A stretch of 30,343 bases of DNA from JBBTWV01 sp038062615 (GTDB taxonomy: Bacteria; Patescibacteriota; Gracilibacteria; UBA1369; UM-FILTER-53-11). The notes beneath the pieces are model-generated. The model was not told where the DNA came from. It ran no database searches and saw only the letters and a list, made by a program, of their open reading frames with translations. Location: the NCBI GenBank assembly GCA_038062615.1, contig JBBTWV010000027.1, forward strand, positions 1 to 30,343. Reading direction: 5' to 3'. The position numbers were made by a program, and so were the translations under genes. Each line of letters begins with the position of its first letter. Position 1 is the stretch's first letter. Shown here one piece after another: positions 7,134 to 14,327 of this stretch.

Positions 7134-7289
7134 ATGCGCCCAAGAGATATTTTTTTCCCACTGTTACTCGCAGGAGCTTGTAAGGTTGCTCCTCAACCCC
7201 AACATCAAGAACCCACCCCACCGCCAACACCTAAAATTAGAGAGGCCCTTACCCAGTTGGGAGCAATCACAGAAGGAGCTCAGCAATGA
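7134..7289 (+). CDS. Small putative lipoprotein
   Basis: 51 residues. A short basic N-terminus (MRPRD) leads into a hydrophobic core FFPLLLAGAC, then a Pro-rich linker (PTPPPTPK) and a short helix. This resembles a signal peptide with a lipid-attachment Cys, though AGAC is a poor lipobox (Leu is at -4, not -3). The reality of this frame is supported by its end: its TGA overlaps the ATG of the next gene (ATGA) just after a strong Shine-Dalgarno that lies in its 3' end. GTG 7104 and ATG 7107 are in-frame alternatives but would put charged and polar residues before the signal sequence. Function unknown. Confidence 0.5.
   Translation: MRPRDIFFPLLLAGACKVAPQPQHQEPTPPPTPKIREALTQLGAITEGAQQ
7273..7278 (+). 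promoter_or_regulatory. Strong Shine-Dalgarno deciding the 7286 start
   Basis: AAGGAG, 7 bases before the ATG at 7286. It is the clearest ribosome-binding site in the window, where most genes have none, and it favours 7286 over ATG 7340 for the membrane protein. Confidence 0.75.
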
Positions 7290-7675
7290 AATGCGACGAT
7301 GTGAGACTTGATATGGTAAACTTATCAAGCAATTTCACTATGTCTCTCTACGACCAGATTCGCCGCATTTCGTTTGTATTTTTCATAGTAACCGGCTTGG
7401 CACATTTTGTTTCCGGATTTTTATTTATGAACGGTTATTTTGCGCCCACCAGTGGCTTGGTGAATCGCGTTCTTTTTATCCCGTTTGTGCTAGCCATGCT
7501 CACTTACGCCCTTTCTAACCTTAAATTTCACCTGGTAGAGTACGGCAAAGATTCCAAAACTTGGACAATTGCCTTTATCAGCCTGGGCGGTATTATCTTT
7601 CTGGTGCTTTTAGGAATTGAGCTTTTAGTGGTTGATTCGGCCTGCCCGCTCTCTCCCACCCCCTGCCATTTATGA
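7286..7675 (+). CDS. Three-helix integral membrane protein
   Basis: 129 residues with three clear membrane segments: about 29-51 (ISFVFFIVTGLAHFVSGFLF), 60-82 (LVNRVLFIPFVLAMLTYALS) and 94-116 (WTIAFISLGGIIFLVLLGIE), and a short Cys/Pro-containing tail (CPLSPTPC). I do not recognise the family. A strong Shine-Dalgarno fixes the start at 7286; ATG 7340 would remove only the hydrophilic N-terminus. Both ends use ATGA overlaps (with the lipoprotein gene and the nucleotidyltransferase gene), so translation is probably coupled through the operon that ends with ftsX and recO. Confidence 0.8.
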   Translation: MKCDDVRLDMVNLSSNFTMSLYDQIRRISFVFFIVTGLAHFVSGFLFMNGYFAPTSGLVNRVLFIPFVLAMLTYALSNLKFHLVEYGKDSKTWTIAFISLGGIIFLVLLGIELLVVDSACPLSPTPCHL

Positions 7676-8109
7676 AGAAAACCATGCGTAAAGTTATAGC
7701 TTTTGGAACCTTCGATCGCTTTCATGCGGGGCATGAGTCGTACCTTCAACAGGCAAAGTCCCTGGGTGATTCTCTCGTGGTCATTATTGCACGCGATGAA
7801 ACCGTGCAGCGCATTAAAGGAAAAATGCCGGACCATAGCGAAAAACAACGCGCACAGTCGGTTAAAAAAAGCGGACTGGCCGATAAAGTGATGCTGGGAA
7901 AACTTGGCGATAAGTATGAGGTCATCCGCCGCCTTAAGCCCGATGTTATTGCCCTAGGATACGACCAATTTACCTTCACTTTCCGCTTAGAAAAATTCCT
8001 TATTGATCAAAAAATGAACGCCAGAATTGTGCGTCTGCGGCCTTACCACCCCAACGTCTTTAAGACCTCCTTGCTCAGAGCCATGACACAAAAACCTGTA
8101 ACGGTATGA
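7672..8109 (+). CDS. Cytidylyltransferase-like protein, RibL/TagD type
   Basis: 145 residues of the HxGH nucleotidyltransferase superfamily. Visible are GTFDRFHAGHESYL (12-25) with the nucleotide-binding HxGH, the strand LVVIIARDETV, and IALGYDQ (about 93-99). The layout is closest to archaeal-type FAD synthase (RibL, FMN + ATP to FAD) and to glycerol-3-phosphate cytidylyltransferase; the GYDQ motif and short length favour RibL-like, but the substrate is not certain. The usual R(T/S)xGISTT motif of TagD is missing; the C-terminus has KTSLLRAM instead. It starts by ATGA overlap with the membrane protein gene and ends by ATGA overlap with ftsX. Confidence 0.85.
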   Translation: MKKTMRKVIAFGTFDRFHAGHESYLQQAKSLGDSLVVIIARDETVQRIKGKMPDHSEKQRAQSVKKSGLADKVMLGKLGDKYEVIRRLKPDVIALGYDQFTFTFRLEKFLIDQKMNARIVRLRPYHPNVFKTSLLRAMTQKPVTV

Positions 8110-8978
8110 TCTCTTTTTTTTCACAGCTCAAAAGCGCCAGTGAAAATCTTGTAAAACACTGGGCCGCCGCCGTGCCCACTATTTTGGTAATGGCCATTAC
8201 CCTCACTATGTTCCATGGGCTCATGGGGCTTCATGCACGCGCCGCAGAAACGCTCCGCAGTATTGAGCAGAAATTTTCGTTCACGGTTTATTTAAAAGAT
8301 GACGCCGACCCGTTTGAAGTGGGCAATGTGATTACGAGTTTAGAAAACCGTCCGGACGTGGTTTCTCCAGTGGCTTACACATCCAAAGAAGCCGCCTGGC
8401 AAATTATGAGCAAGACCTTTGCGCTGGATAGCAGCCTCCTCCAAAAATATAAATTTTCACTTCCCGCCAGCCTCACCATTACACCTCGCTCACCGCGCGA
8501 TGCGCCGCGCCTGGAATCTTTTTTGAAGCAGTCAGCGGGCAGCATTTTAAAAGACACTTCCCTTACCCAGGGCAAACAACAAGATGTTACGGCGCAAACG
8601 GTTGAATTTTTGGAGGCTTTGCAAAATTCGCTTCAACGCACGGTTTTGCTTTTTGTTCTCTTTTTTGTGCTGGGAGGAAGCTTGCTCATGGTGTTTACCA
8701 TTCACCTGGCCATGAGTTCGCGCCACCTAGAAGTAAGCATTATGAAACTTGTGGGAGCCGTGCGTTCTAAAATGGTAGCGCCTTTTGTAATAGAGGGCAT
8801 TTTGATGAGCTTGGCAGCTTTTTTGCTTCATCTTTTTCTCCTCATGCTTCTGCCCGTATCGGCCATGAGCGCACGGATGAGTGGGAACCTCCTCCTTCTT
8901 GAATTCCTCGGAATCGTCTTTTTAAGCGCTTGCGTAAGCCATATTACAGCGAATTTATTATGCAGCACACGAAAATAA
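8106..8978 (+). CDS. ftsX: Cell-division permease-like protein FtsX
   Basis: 290 residues. FtsX works with the ATPase FtsE to switch on peptidoglycan hydrolases at the division site. It has the family layout: a first membrane helix (20-42), an extracellular loop with FTVYLKDDADPFEV and later LPASLTITP, then three helices at about 178-202, 222-247 and 260-282. The conserved cytoplasmic segment SSRHLEVSIMKLVGA leads into FVIEGILMS, an FtsX hallmark. ftsE, normally just upstream, is absent; a nucleotidyltransferase gene sits there instead and overlaps by ATGA. recO begins inside the last 19 bases. Confidence 0.93.
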   Translation: MISFFSQLKSASENLVKHWAAAVPTILVMAITLTMFHGLMGLHARAAETLRSIEQKFSFTVYLKDDADPFEVGNVITSLENRPDVVSPVAYTSKEAAWQIMSKTFALDSSLLQKYKFSLPASLTITPRSPRDAPRLESFLKQSAGSILKDTSLTQGKQQDVTAQTVEFLEALQNSLQRTVLLFVLFFVLGGSLLMVFTIHLAMSSRHLEVSIMKLVGAVRSKMVAPFVIEGILMSLAAFLLHLFLLMLLPVSAMSARMSGNLLLLEFLGIVFLSACVSHITANLLCSTRK

Positions 8979-9544
8979 CCGGCATCATTGTAAGGACTAG
9001 GCCTCATAGCGAATTTGATCGAATTCTTACCGTTTTTTCGGCAGAGTTAGGCATGGTTCGCATTATTGCCAAAGGAATTCGACGAGCCAGAAGCCACCGC
9101 TCGTTCCATGTAGATCTGCTGAACTTGGTGATCATGGAAGTGGAGGAAAACGAGATACGCCGCGGCATGCGATATTTGCGCGAGATCTCCATTCTGGAAT
9201 CCTTTGCATCCATGAAAAGCCAGCCCGAACACTTTGCCGGTGCCTGTACCATTGCCGCCTTCTTACTTCGGATTTTGCCGGACGAAGCTCCCACGGAAGC
9301 TCTTTTTGATCTCACCCTAGAAACATTCCGAGCGCTGAATACATCCGACCAACTTAAACAGCATCTGCTTTCTTATTTTCTTGCATCCATGCGCCTGCTG
9401 GGACACATGCCAAATTCTCTTCCCCAAGAAGACGTCCGCAGCTTGCTGGCCAAAACCTTACAAGATATTGATCCTCAGTTTGTTTTACACGCACGTCGAA
9501 CGCTGGGAATTTTTTCCAGCCTGGAGAGTATTCGTTCCAGCTGA
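8960..9544 (+). CDS. recO: DNA repair protein RecO
   Basis: 194 residues. RecO helps load RecA onto SSB-covered single strands with RecR/RecF. The N-terminal OB-fold is clear (ITGIIVRTRPHSEFDRILTV, then AKGIRR), followed by the helical C-terminal domain. It is shorter than the usual 230-250 and lacks the four-cysteine zinc site found in many RecO proteins; only one Cys is present. The ATG at 8960 lies inside ftsX. A TTG at 8930 is in frame but would add residues not seen in the family. The 3' end overlaps the convergent rel gene by 70 bases. Confidence 0.9.
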   Translation: MQHTKITGIIVRTRPHSEFDRILTVFSAELGMVRIIAKGIRRARSHRSFHVDLLNLVIMEVEENEIRRGMRYLREISILESFASMKSQPEHFAGACTIAAFLLRILPDEAPTEALFDLTLETFRALNTSDQLKQHLLSYFLASMRLLGHMPNSLPQEDVRSLLAKTLQDIDPQFVLHARRTLGIFSSLESIRSS

Positions 9545-11649
9545 TCAAACTGCTCCATTTCTAAAAGAAAACTCAGCGTCGTGATTCCCGAAGCCCCATA
9601 GTTCTGGGAGGTTTCGGCAATGTGAAGGCCGCTTTCGGCGATGAGATGAGAGACATCGCGCACCAGCCCCACACGATCTTCCGCTTCCACCGTAATTCTT
9701 ACCGCATACCTTGAAGGCTTGCTCACAATCTTCACCTTCACAAAACGGGTACTTTCCGTATTGCGAATCACTGAACATTTTTTCTTGTGGATAGAAACTC
9801 CCCGTCCACGAGTTATGTAGCCGATAAGCTCATCCGAAAACTTCGCATGACAGCACTGCACAAATTGGTAAGGCAAGTTCATCTGTCCGCCAATAGAAAG
9901 CGCTGCACCCTGGCCGTACATGGGCGCGGGAGTAAACTTTGGCGCAACCGCTGGCCGCGTTGGTTTATTACTCAAAAGCTCTTCCATCGTAAAAATTTTC
10001 CGTATTACAGTTCCGGTAAGTGCGGCTCCTTTTCCAATTTCAATGAGAAGTTCCTGACGCTGATGAAGCGTAAGACGCTTGCCGTTATACGTCCGCAAAA
10101 GTGAAAAAGTATTATCCAGCGGGGCATGTCCCAACTGCTGCAATTTTTCATTAAGAAGAAGACGTCCGGCCTTGAGATGTTTGTCATCATCTAAATTCTT
10201 AAACCAATTGCGAATGCGATTTTTGGCATGATTCGTTTTGATGAACGAAAGCCAAGATTGGCTTGGCTGAGCGTTTTTGCGCGTAATGACCTCCACCACT
10301 TCTCCACTCTTGAGTTCATAATCCACCGGAACAATGTTGCCATTTACCTTGGCGCCAATGCAGGTATTGCCAATTTCGGTGTGGACGCTATAGGCAAAAT
10401 CAATGGGAGAGGCTCCCGTCGGGAGATCTTTCACATCGCCGCGCGGCGTAAGCACAAAAATACGATCCTGAAAAACATCTATCTTTAAATTTTCCAAAAG
10501 TTCTTGGTTATTGGAGATTTCACGCTCAATGCGCATGAGGCCACTCATCCATTCTTTTTGCTGCTGCAAAAAACCTTCTTTACCTTCTTCATATAACCAG
10601 TGCGCCGCGATACCCAGTTCAGAAGCCTGATGCATGCTCTCCGTGCGGAACTGAATTTCGGTAGGTTGGGTGTGCTCCTTAGGACCCAAACCAACCACCG
10701 TGGTGTGCAGACTTCGGTAGCCGTTTACTTTGGGTACCGCGATATAATCCTTAAAGCGATTTGCGAGCGGCGTAAAATGGTTATGGATAGTTCCAAGTGC
10801 CGTATAAAGGTGGCCAGTATATTCTCGGTCGTATTTAGAAATATCGGGAAGCACCACCCGCATGGCAAAAACATCAAAAATATCCGAAACTGAGTTTTTA
10901 CCTTTACGCTTAAGCTTGCGATAAATAGAGTAGGTACTTTTTACGCGTCCATCCACGTAAGCCTTGATGCCTTCTTTTGCCAGCGTCTCAGTAAGAATTT
11001 GACGCGCGTTTTCAATATAGCGCTCGCGCCACTCGCCCGTTTTGATGAGTTCGTCTTGAATCACCCGGAAATCTTCTGGGTGAAGATGCTCAAAACAGAG
11101 ATCCTCCAGCTGGCTTTTGAGACGGTAGATACCCATGCGCGAAGCGATTGGCGCGTAAATATTGAGCGTCTCCTGAGCAATTCTCGTGCGCTTTTCTGGA
11201 CGCACAAAACCCAGGGTTCTCATATTATGGAGACGATCGCATAACTTCAAAATAACCACACGAAAATCCTTGGCCATGGCCAAAAAAAGCTTTCGCAAAT
11301 TTTCTACCTGCGGATCATTGAGCTTAGAACGCACCTTGCTCAACTTCATCGTGCCAAAACAGAGACCGCGAACCTCGGCACCAAAAACCTTTTCAATATC
11401 ATCTAAAGTGCGGTCGGTGTCCTCGGCAACATCATGCAAAAGCGCCGCCACAATGGTGTCTTCATCGGGGTGGAATTCCAACAAAATAGAGGCTACTTCT
11501 ACCGGATGAATAATATAGGGCTCGCCAGAAAATCGCGTCTGCCCTTTGTGAGCGGCGTCAGCAAATTCAAAAGCCTGCTGGATACGCGCCTCGTTAAGCG
11601 ACGGGAGATACTTTTTTGCCTGAATAATGATGGAGGCGATAGGCGACAT
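9475..11649 (-). CDS. rel: Bifunctional (p)ppGpp synthetase/hydrolase Rel
   Basis: 724 residues, full-length long RSH enzyme, which makes and degrades the alarmone (p)ppGpp. The hydrolase domain is intact: HP at 48-49, HD at 72-73 and ED at 76-77 (LHDVAEDT). The synthetase domain has RVKSTYSIYRKLKRKG and the RFKD motif (298-301) that marks bifunctional enzymes, rather than the ExDD of synthetase-only RelA, then PKVNGYRSLHT and EIQFRTESMH. A TGS domain (about 392-455), the CC-containing zinc/RIS region (QCCHAKF...GYITRGRGVSIH) and a C-terminal ACT domain (about 645-720) follow. The promoter is so close that the mRNA would be almost leaderless. Its last 70 bases overlap recO, yet they encode a normal ACT end. 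Confidence 0.97.
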   Translation of the reverse strand: MSPIASIIIQAKKYLPSLNEARIQQAFEFADAAHKGQTRFSGEPYIIHPVEVASILLEFHPDEDTIVAALLHDVAEDTDRTLDDIEKVFGAEVRGLCFGTMKLSKVRSKLNDPQVENLRKLFLAMAKDFRVVILKLCDRLHNMRTLGFVRPEKRTRIAQETLNIYAPIASRMGIYRLKSQLEDLCFEHLHPEDFRVIQDELIKTGEWRERYIENARQILTETLAKEGIKAYVDGRVKSTYSIYRKLKRKGKNSVSDIFDVFAMRVVLPDISKYDREYTGHLYTALGTIHNHFTPLANRFKDYIAVPKVNGYRSLHTTVVGLGPKEHTQPTEIQFRTESMHQASELGIAAHWLYEEGKEGFLQQQKEWMSGLMRIEREISNNQELLENLKIDVFQDRIFVLTPRGDVKDLPTGASPIDFAYSVHTEIGNTCIGAKVNGNIVPVDYELKSGEVVEVITRKNAQPSQSWLSFIKTNHAKNRIRNWFKNLDDDKHLKAGRLLLNEKLQQLGHAPLDNTFSLLRTYNGKRLTLHQRQELLIEIGKGAALTGTVIRKIFTMEELLSNKPTRPAVAPKFTPAPMYGQGAALSIGGQMNLPYQFVQCCHAKFSDELIGYITRGRGVSIHKKKCSVIRNTESTRFVKVKIVSKPSRYAVRITVEAEDRVGLVRDVSHLIAESGLHIAETSQNYGASGITTLSFLLEMEQFDQLERILSRLEKIPSVRRACKTN

Positions 11650-11660
11650 AAAAGCATCTG

Positions 11661-11690
11661 ATTATAACGCAAAATGAGGCATGAGGGCAA
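11661..11690 (-). promoter_or_regulatory. Promoter of rel
   Basis: On the minus strand TTGCCC (11685-11690), an 18-bp spacer and a consensus TATAAT (11661-11666). The start site near 11654 leaves only about 5 nt before the ATG at 11649. Confidence 0.75.
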
Positions 11691-11705
11691 CGCAAAAGAT
11701 GGCTA

Positions 11706-11876
11706 ACTGTGGCCATTCCCTTCAAACAGTGGAGCGCAGCCCCCTTCCAGCCCTGCTTCGCACGGCTTCCAGGCCGCATCCGCTTGATGCGGCACGGCGC
11801 CGTAGCTAGGGGACGCTCGCCGCATGCGGCTCGCTCTGCTTCCTCAAAAAACTGTTTTCAGGGAATGCCACACAGT
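11706..11876. repeat. Palindromic MITE/REP-like element, family 1, copy 1
   Basis: 171 bp with imperfect terminal inverted repeats: CATTCCCTTCAAACAGT at the left and, read from the other strand, CATTCCCTGAAAACAGT at the right (15 of 17 match), extended outward by ACTGTG. Inside are a perfect 12-bp palindrome GCCGCATGCGGC (11819-11830) and a 7-bp stem CCGCATC/GATGCGG. The inverted relative at 24880-25015 shares the ends and the GCAGCCCCCTT and GACGCTCGCC/GGCTCGCTCTGCTTC blocks, but lacks about 36 bp in the middle. It codes for nothing and sits between a stop codon (11890) and the rel promoter. Confidence 0.85.
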
Positions 11877-11889
11877 CAGCCTTTATGCC

Positions 11890-13005
11890 TTAAAATCCGC
11901 CACCTGGCTGCGTTATAAAATCACGTCCCGTTTTGGGCTGGGTCGGGATAATTTGGGTGCTGCTTCCCGGCTGAACCACATCAGCAAATCCCCCGCCGGG
12001 CTGGGTTATAAAGTCTTGGCCGGTAGTCACTTGGCTTGGCAAGAGCGGGAATGCGGAATTCGAGAGCCGCTCTTCTTCTGGAATGGTGACCCCTCCGTTC
12101 ACCGGAACAATCAGTTCCAAATCCGATCCCGTCACATCATAAACCTTGATACCTGCCACCAGCGGCTCTTCGTTGAGTTCTATGTCTCGGATTCTCTGCT
12201 GCAACTTAGGAAGACCCTGCACATACAACTGTCTCACCTTTTGAAGCGCTTTGTATTGTCCCCGAAGATTCACCACTTTTTGGCTCACATCCAAAAAATC
12301 AGCCAAAATATCTTCCGTCGTTTTGGGATTTAGGGCGTTGAGCTGTTCAAAGAAGTTGGCATCATCAACTTGCTGCTTTGTCTGCTCCTGCAAATATTCC
12401 GTTTGCAGAGCGGCCATTTCTTGAGTCATTTTTGATTGATTGGCCAGGCCTTCATCCAAAAGTTTTTTAAGAAGCGCGACGTGGCTGTGTAAGCGAGCAC
12501 GCCGATCGGTGGCTTGGTTGAGGAGACCTTCTATGTTCACGCCATAAGCATTTTGGAGCCGGCGGAAGGTCATAATATAATCGCTTAAATGAGTTACTCC
12601 GGCCTCTTCTTCCCCAATTTGCGCGGTGGCAAGAACTCCTGTTTCTCCTACCTGAGAAGGCGGCAAAATAAAGACTTTACCAACGCTGGAGGTGGAAGGC
12701 ACACCGGTTTCTTGAATGGTTATTTGAGTTGGTGATTTTGGTGCCGGAACTTCTACTATTGGCGCTTTTTGTGATGGAAGATTTTTGTAATAGCGCCATC
12801 CTGCCATGCCACCCCAAACAAATCCAACAAGAAGAACAATGCATCCTAGGCCGTAAAAAATATGGCTTTTGGAAAGGTGCAATTCTTCTAAAAATTCGCT
12901 GAAGGCTGACTCTTCCTTTTCATCAAGCATCTCAGCTCTTGGAGGTGGAGATTTTGGAACACTGGACGATTCAATAATCTCGCCTTCTAAAGCGTTAGAA
13001 GGCAT
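11890..13005 (-). CDS. Membrane-anchored coiled-coil protein, unknown function
   Basis: 371 residues. A cytoplasmic acidic N-terminus is followed by one membrane helix (about 48-70, ending GWRYYKN) and a long outer part. Residues about 145-290 are mostly amphipathic helix, likely coiled coil (LLNQATDRRARLHSHVALLK, LQTEYLQEQTKQQ, LRGQYKALQKVRQLY). The C-terminus holds two copies of TG(Q/R)DFITQPGGGF, the second being the very end of the protein. A TTG at 13035 is in frame, but the ATG at 13003-13005 is better. It overlaps the proline-rich gene upstream by 11 bases and probably shares its promoter. No family recognised. Confidence 0.8.
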   Translation of the reverse strand: MPSNALEGEIIESSSVPKSPPPRAEMLDEKEESAFSEFLEELHLSKSHIFYGLGCIVLLVGFVWGGMAGWRYYKNLPSQKAPIVEVPAPKSPTQITIQETGVPSTSSVGKVFILPPSQVGETGVLATAQIGEEEAGVTHLSDYIMTFRRLQNAYGVNIEGLLNQATDRRARLHSHVALLKKLLDEGLANQSKMTQEMAALQTEYLQEQTKQQVDDANFFEQLNALNPKTTEDILADFLDVSQKVVNLRGQYKALQKVRQLYVQGLPKLQQRIRDIELNEEPLVAGIKVYDVTGSDLELIVPVNGGVTIPEEERLSNSAFPLLPSQVTTGQDFITQPGGGFADVVQPGSSTQIIPTQPKTGRDFITQPGGGF

Positions 13006-14152
13006 GGATTTTTTTTTCAGGTGTGGGAGCTTCAAATTTTGGCTCTACTTTAACTTCCGGCCTTAGTTGTGGTTTTGGCTCAAAACGAGGCGGTTTGGGA
13101 CGCAGTTCTTGGCGAGGCTCCGTGCGAGTTTCCGGACGAGGTGGCTCTGGTCTCACGGGAGGCGTTGGTGCTCTTGGAGGCATAGGAGCCGGACGCGGCG
13201 GCGGAAAAGAAATGGGTGCCGGTCTTGGTGCAAGCGGGGCCAAAGGCGGCGAAGTTGGACGAGGTAGTGGAGAAGATGGCATTGGGGCCGGGGTCGTAGG
13301 TCTTGGTGCCGGTGAAGGAGAACTCCACGATGGTTCTGGTACTACCGGCCGCGCGGGCGGCGTAGTTGGCATTTGCGAAAGTGGAGGTTGTGGTCGCTGG
13401 GTAGGAGCTACCTGTGCGGGAGTTACTGGACGAAGAGGAACCGCAACGGGAAGTGGCGTTGGTGCTGATGGGTCCGGAGTTGGACGAGGAGCAGGCACGG
13501 ATGGCCGAGGTGATGCTGGTGCAAGTGTGGGCATCACGGAAGCTGTTGGAACTGTAAGCGATGGAACCGTTGAAGCGGGAGCCGCCATTGACCGAGCAGG
13601 AGCTGGCGAGACTGCCGCTGGAAGTGTTGGCGGGCGAGGTGCCACGGGCGCTGGACGCGGAGCTAAAGTTGGAGCCGGCGATGTTTGAGGAGTCGGTGCA
13701 CTAGCGGGACGCGAGCTCGCTCCCCCTCCTCCCCAAAGATTCATCAAATCCGTGGCGCTCACTTCACCTTTGTGAGCTTGAGGTTTTGGTGCAGGTGTAG
13801 GTGCAGGTGATGGTGCAGGTGTAGGCGAAATGGGAGCCGAGAACGGAACTGGAGCTGGGGTCGGCGGCTTAGGGGATGAAGGTGGAGTTGGAGGTGGAGT
13901 TGGAGGTGGAGTTGGAGGTGGAGTTGGAGCAGAACCCGGAGCTGGCGCTGGGGCTTGTGGTTTGACTGGAACAGGTGCCGGCTTCGGCTCGATTTTTGGT
14001 TCGGGCTTTGCCGCTGCACCTCCTCCGCCCCACAAACTCAACAAATCCGTAGCGCTTACCTCAGAACTCGCATTTTTATTTTCATTTTTCGGTGGATTTT
14101 GCCCAGCTCCACTGTCCTGCGAAGGTTGCGGGACTTTGGGTTCGTCGGCCAT
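12995..14152 (-). CDS. Proline-rich disordered protein with repeated LWGGGG motif
   Basis: 385 residues, dominated by Pro, Ala, Ser and Arg and almost certainly unfolded. It has no signal peptide or membrane helix. Two copies of the motif EVSATDL(L/M)(S/N)LWGGGGA stand out at 31-46 and 130-145, separated by a Pro/Ala linker, and look like short binding modules. The C-terminal 60 residues are more charged (RPETRTEPRQELRPKPPRFE) and end EKKIHAF. The linker includes a PPPT run from a 12-bp tandem repeat. The start at 14152 fits a promoter 18 bases upstream. It overlaps the downstream membrane protein gene by 11 bases, so the two probably act together. Function unknown. Confidence 0.75.
   Translation of the reverse strand: MADEPKVPQPSQDSGAGQNPPKNENKNASSEVSATDLLSLWGGGGAAAKPEPKIEPKPAPVPVKPQAPAPAPGSAPTPPPTPPPTPPPTPPSSPKPPTPAPVPFSAPISPTPAPSPAPTPAPKPQAHKGEVSATDLMNLWGGGGASSRPASAPTPQTSPAPTLAPRPAPVAPRPPTLPAAVSPAPARSMAAPASTVPSLTVPTASVMPTLAPASPRPSVPAPRPTPDPSAPTPLPVAVPLRPVTPAQVAPTQRPQPPLSQMPTTPPARPVVPEPSWSSPSPAPRPTTPAPMPSSPLPRPTSPPLAPLAPRPAPISFPPPRPAPMPPRAPTPPVRPEPPRPETRTEPRQELRPKPPRFEPKPQLRPEVKVEPKFEAPTPEKKIHAF
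13880..13929. repeat. 12-bp tandem repeat inside the proline-rich gene
   Basis: About four copies of GGAGGTGGAGTT in a row on the plus strand, coding for TPPP on the minus strand. Slippage here would change the linker length by four residues per unit. Confidence 0.85.
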
Positions 14153-14176
14153 ATTTGAGGTTTAATTATTCTTACT

Positions 14177-14185
14177 ATTATACCA
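14177..14185 (-). promoter_or_regulatory. Extended -10 promoter of the proline-rich operon
   Basis: On the minus strand TGG followed directly by TATAAT (TGnTATAAT), with the start site near 14170 and the ATG at 14152. The -35 position (TTCCTA) is poor, as often happens with extended -10 promoters. Confidence 0.6.
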
Positions 14186-14262
14186 CAAAAACTACTTCCT
14201 AGGAACGCCCAAAACGTAACAAGAACAAAAATCCTTCGCCACTTTTTGTCAATGAGTTTCTC

Positions 14263-14292
14263 TTGGTGACTCCAAAACCCTCACGTTACAAT
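14263..14292 (+). promoter_or_regulatory. Candidate hppA promoter
   Basis: TTGGTG (14263-14268), an 18-bp spacer and TACAAT (14287-14292). The start site would be about 29 nt before the ATG. The -35 is weak. Confidence 0.4.
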
Positions 14293-14327
14293 GCCACACT
14301 GGATTTAGCCTTTTAATTTATCATTCT

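Noticed and set aside
9545..9778. A 77-codon frame inside rel on the same strand
   Set aside because: It is an out-of-frame shadow; the ACT domain is encoded continuously in the main frame, so there is no frameshift in rel.
11706..11876. Reading family 1 element as a small gene or tRNA-like RNA
   Set aside because: No open frame with a start and ribosome site, and no tRNA features (T-loop, CCA). The symmetry and the second copy explain it better as a repeat.
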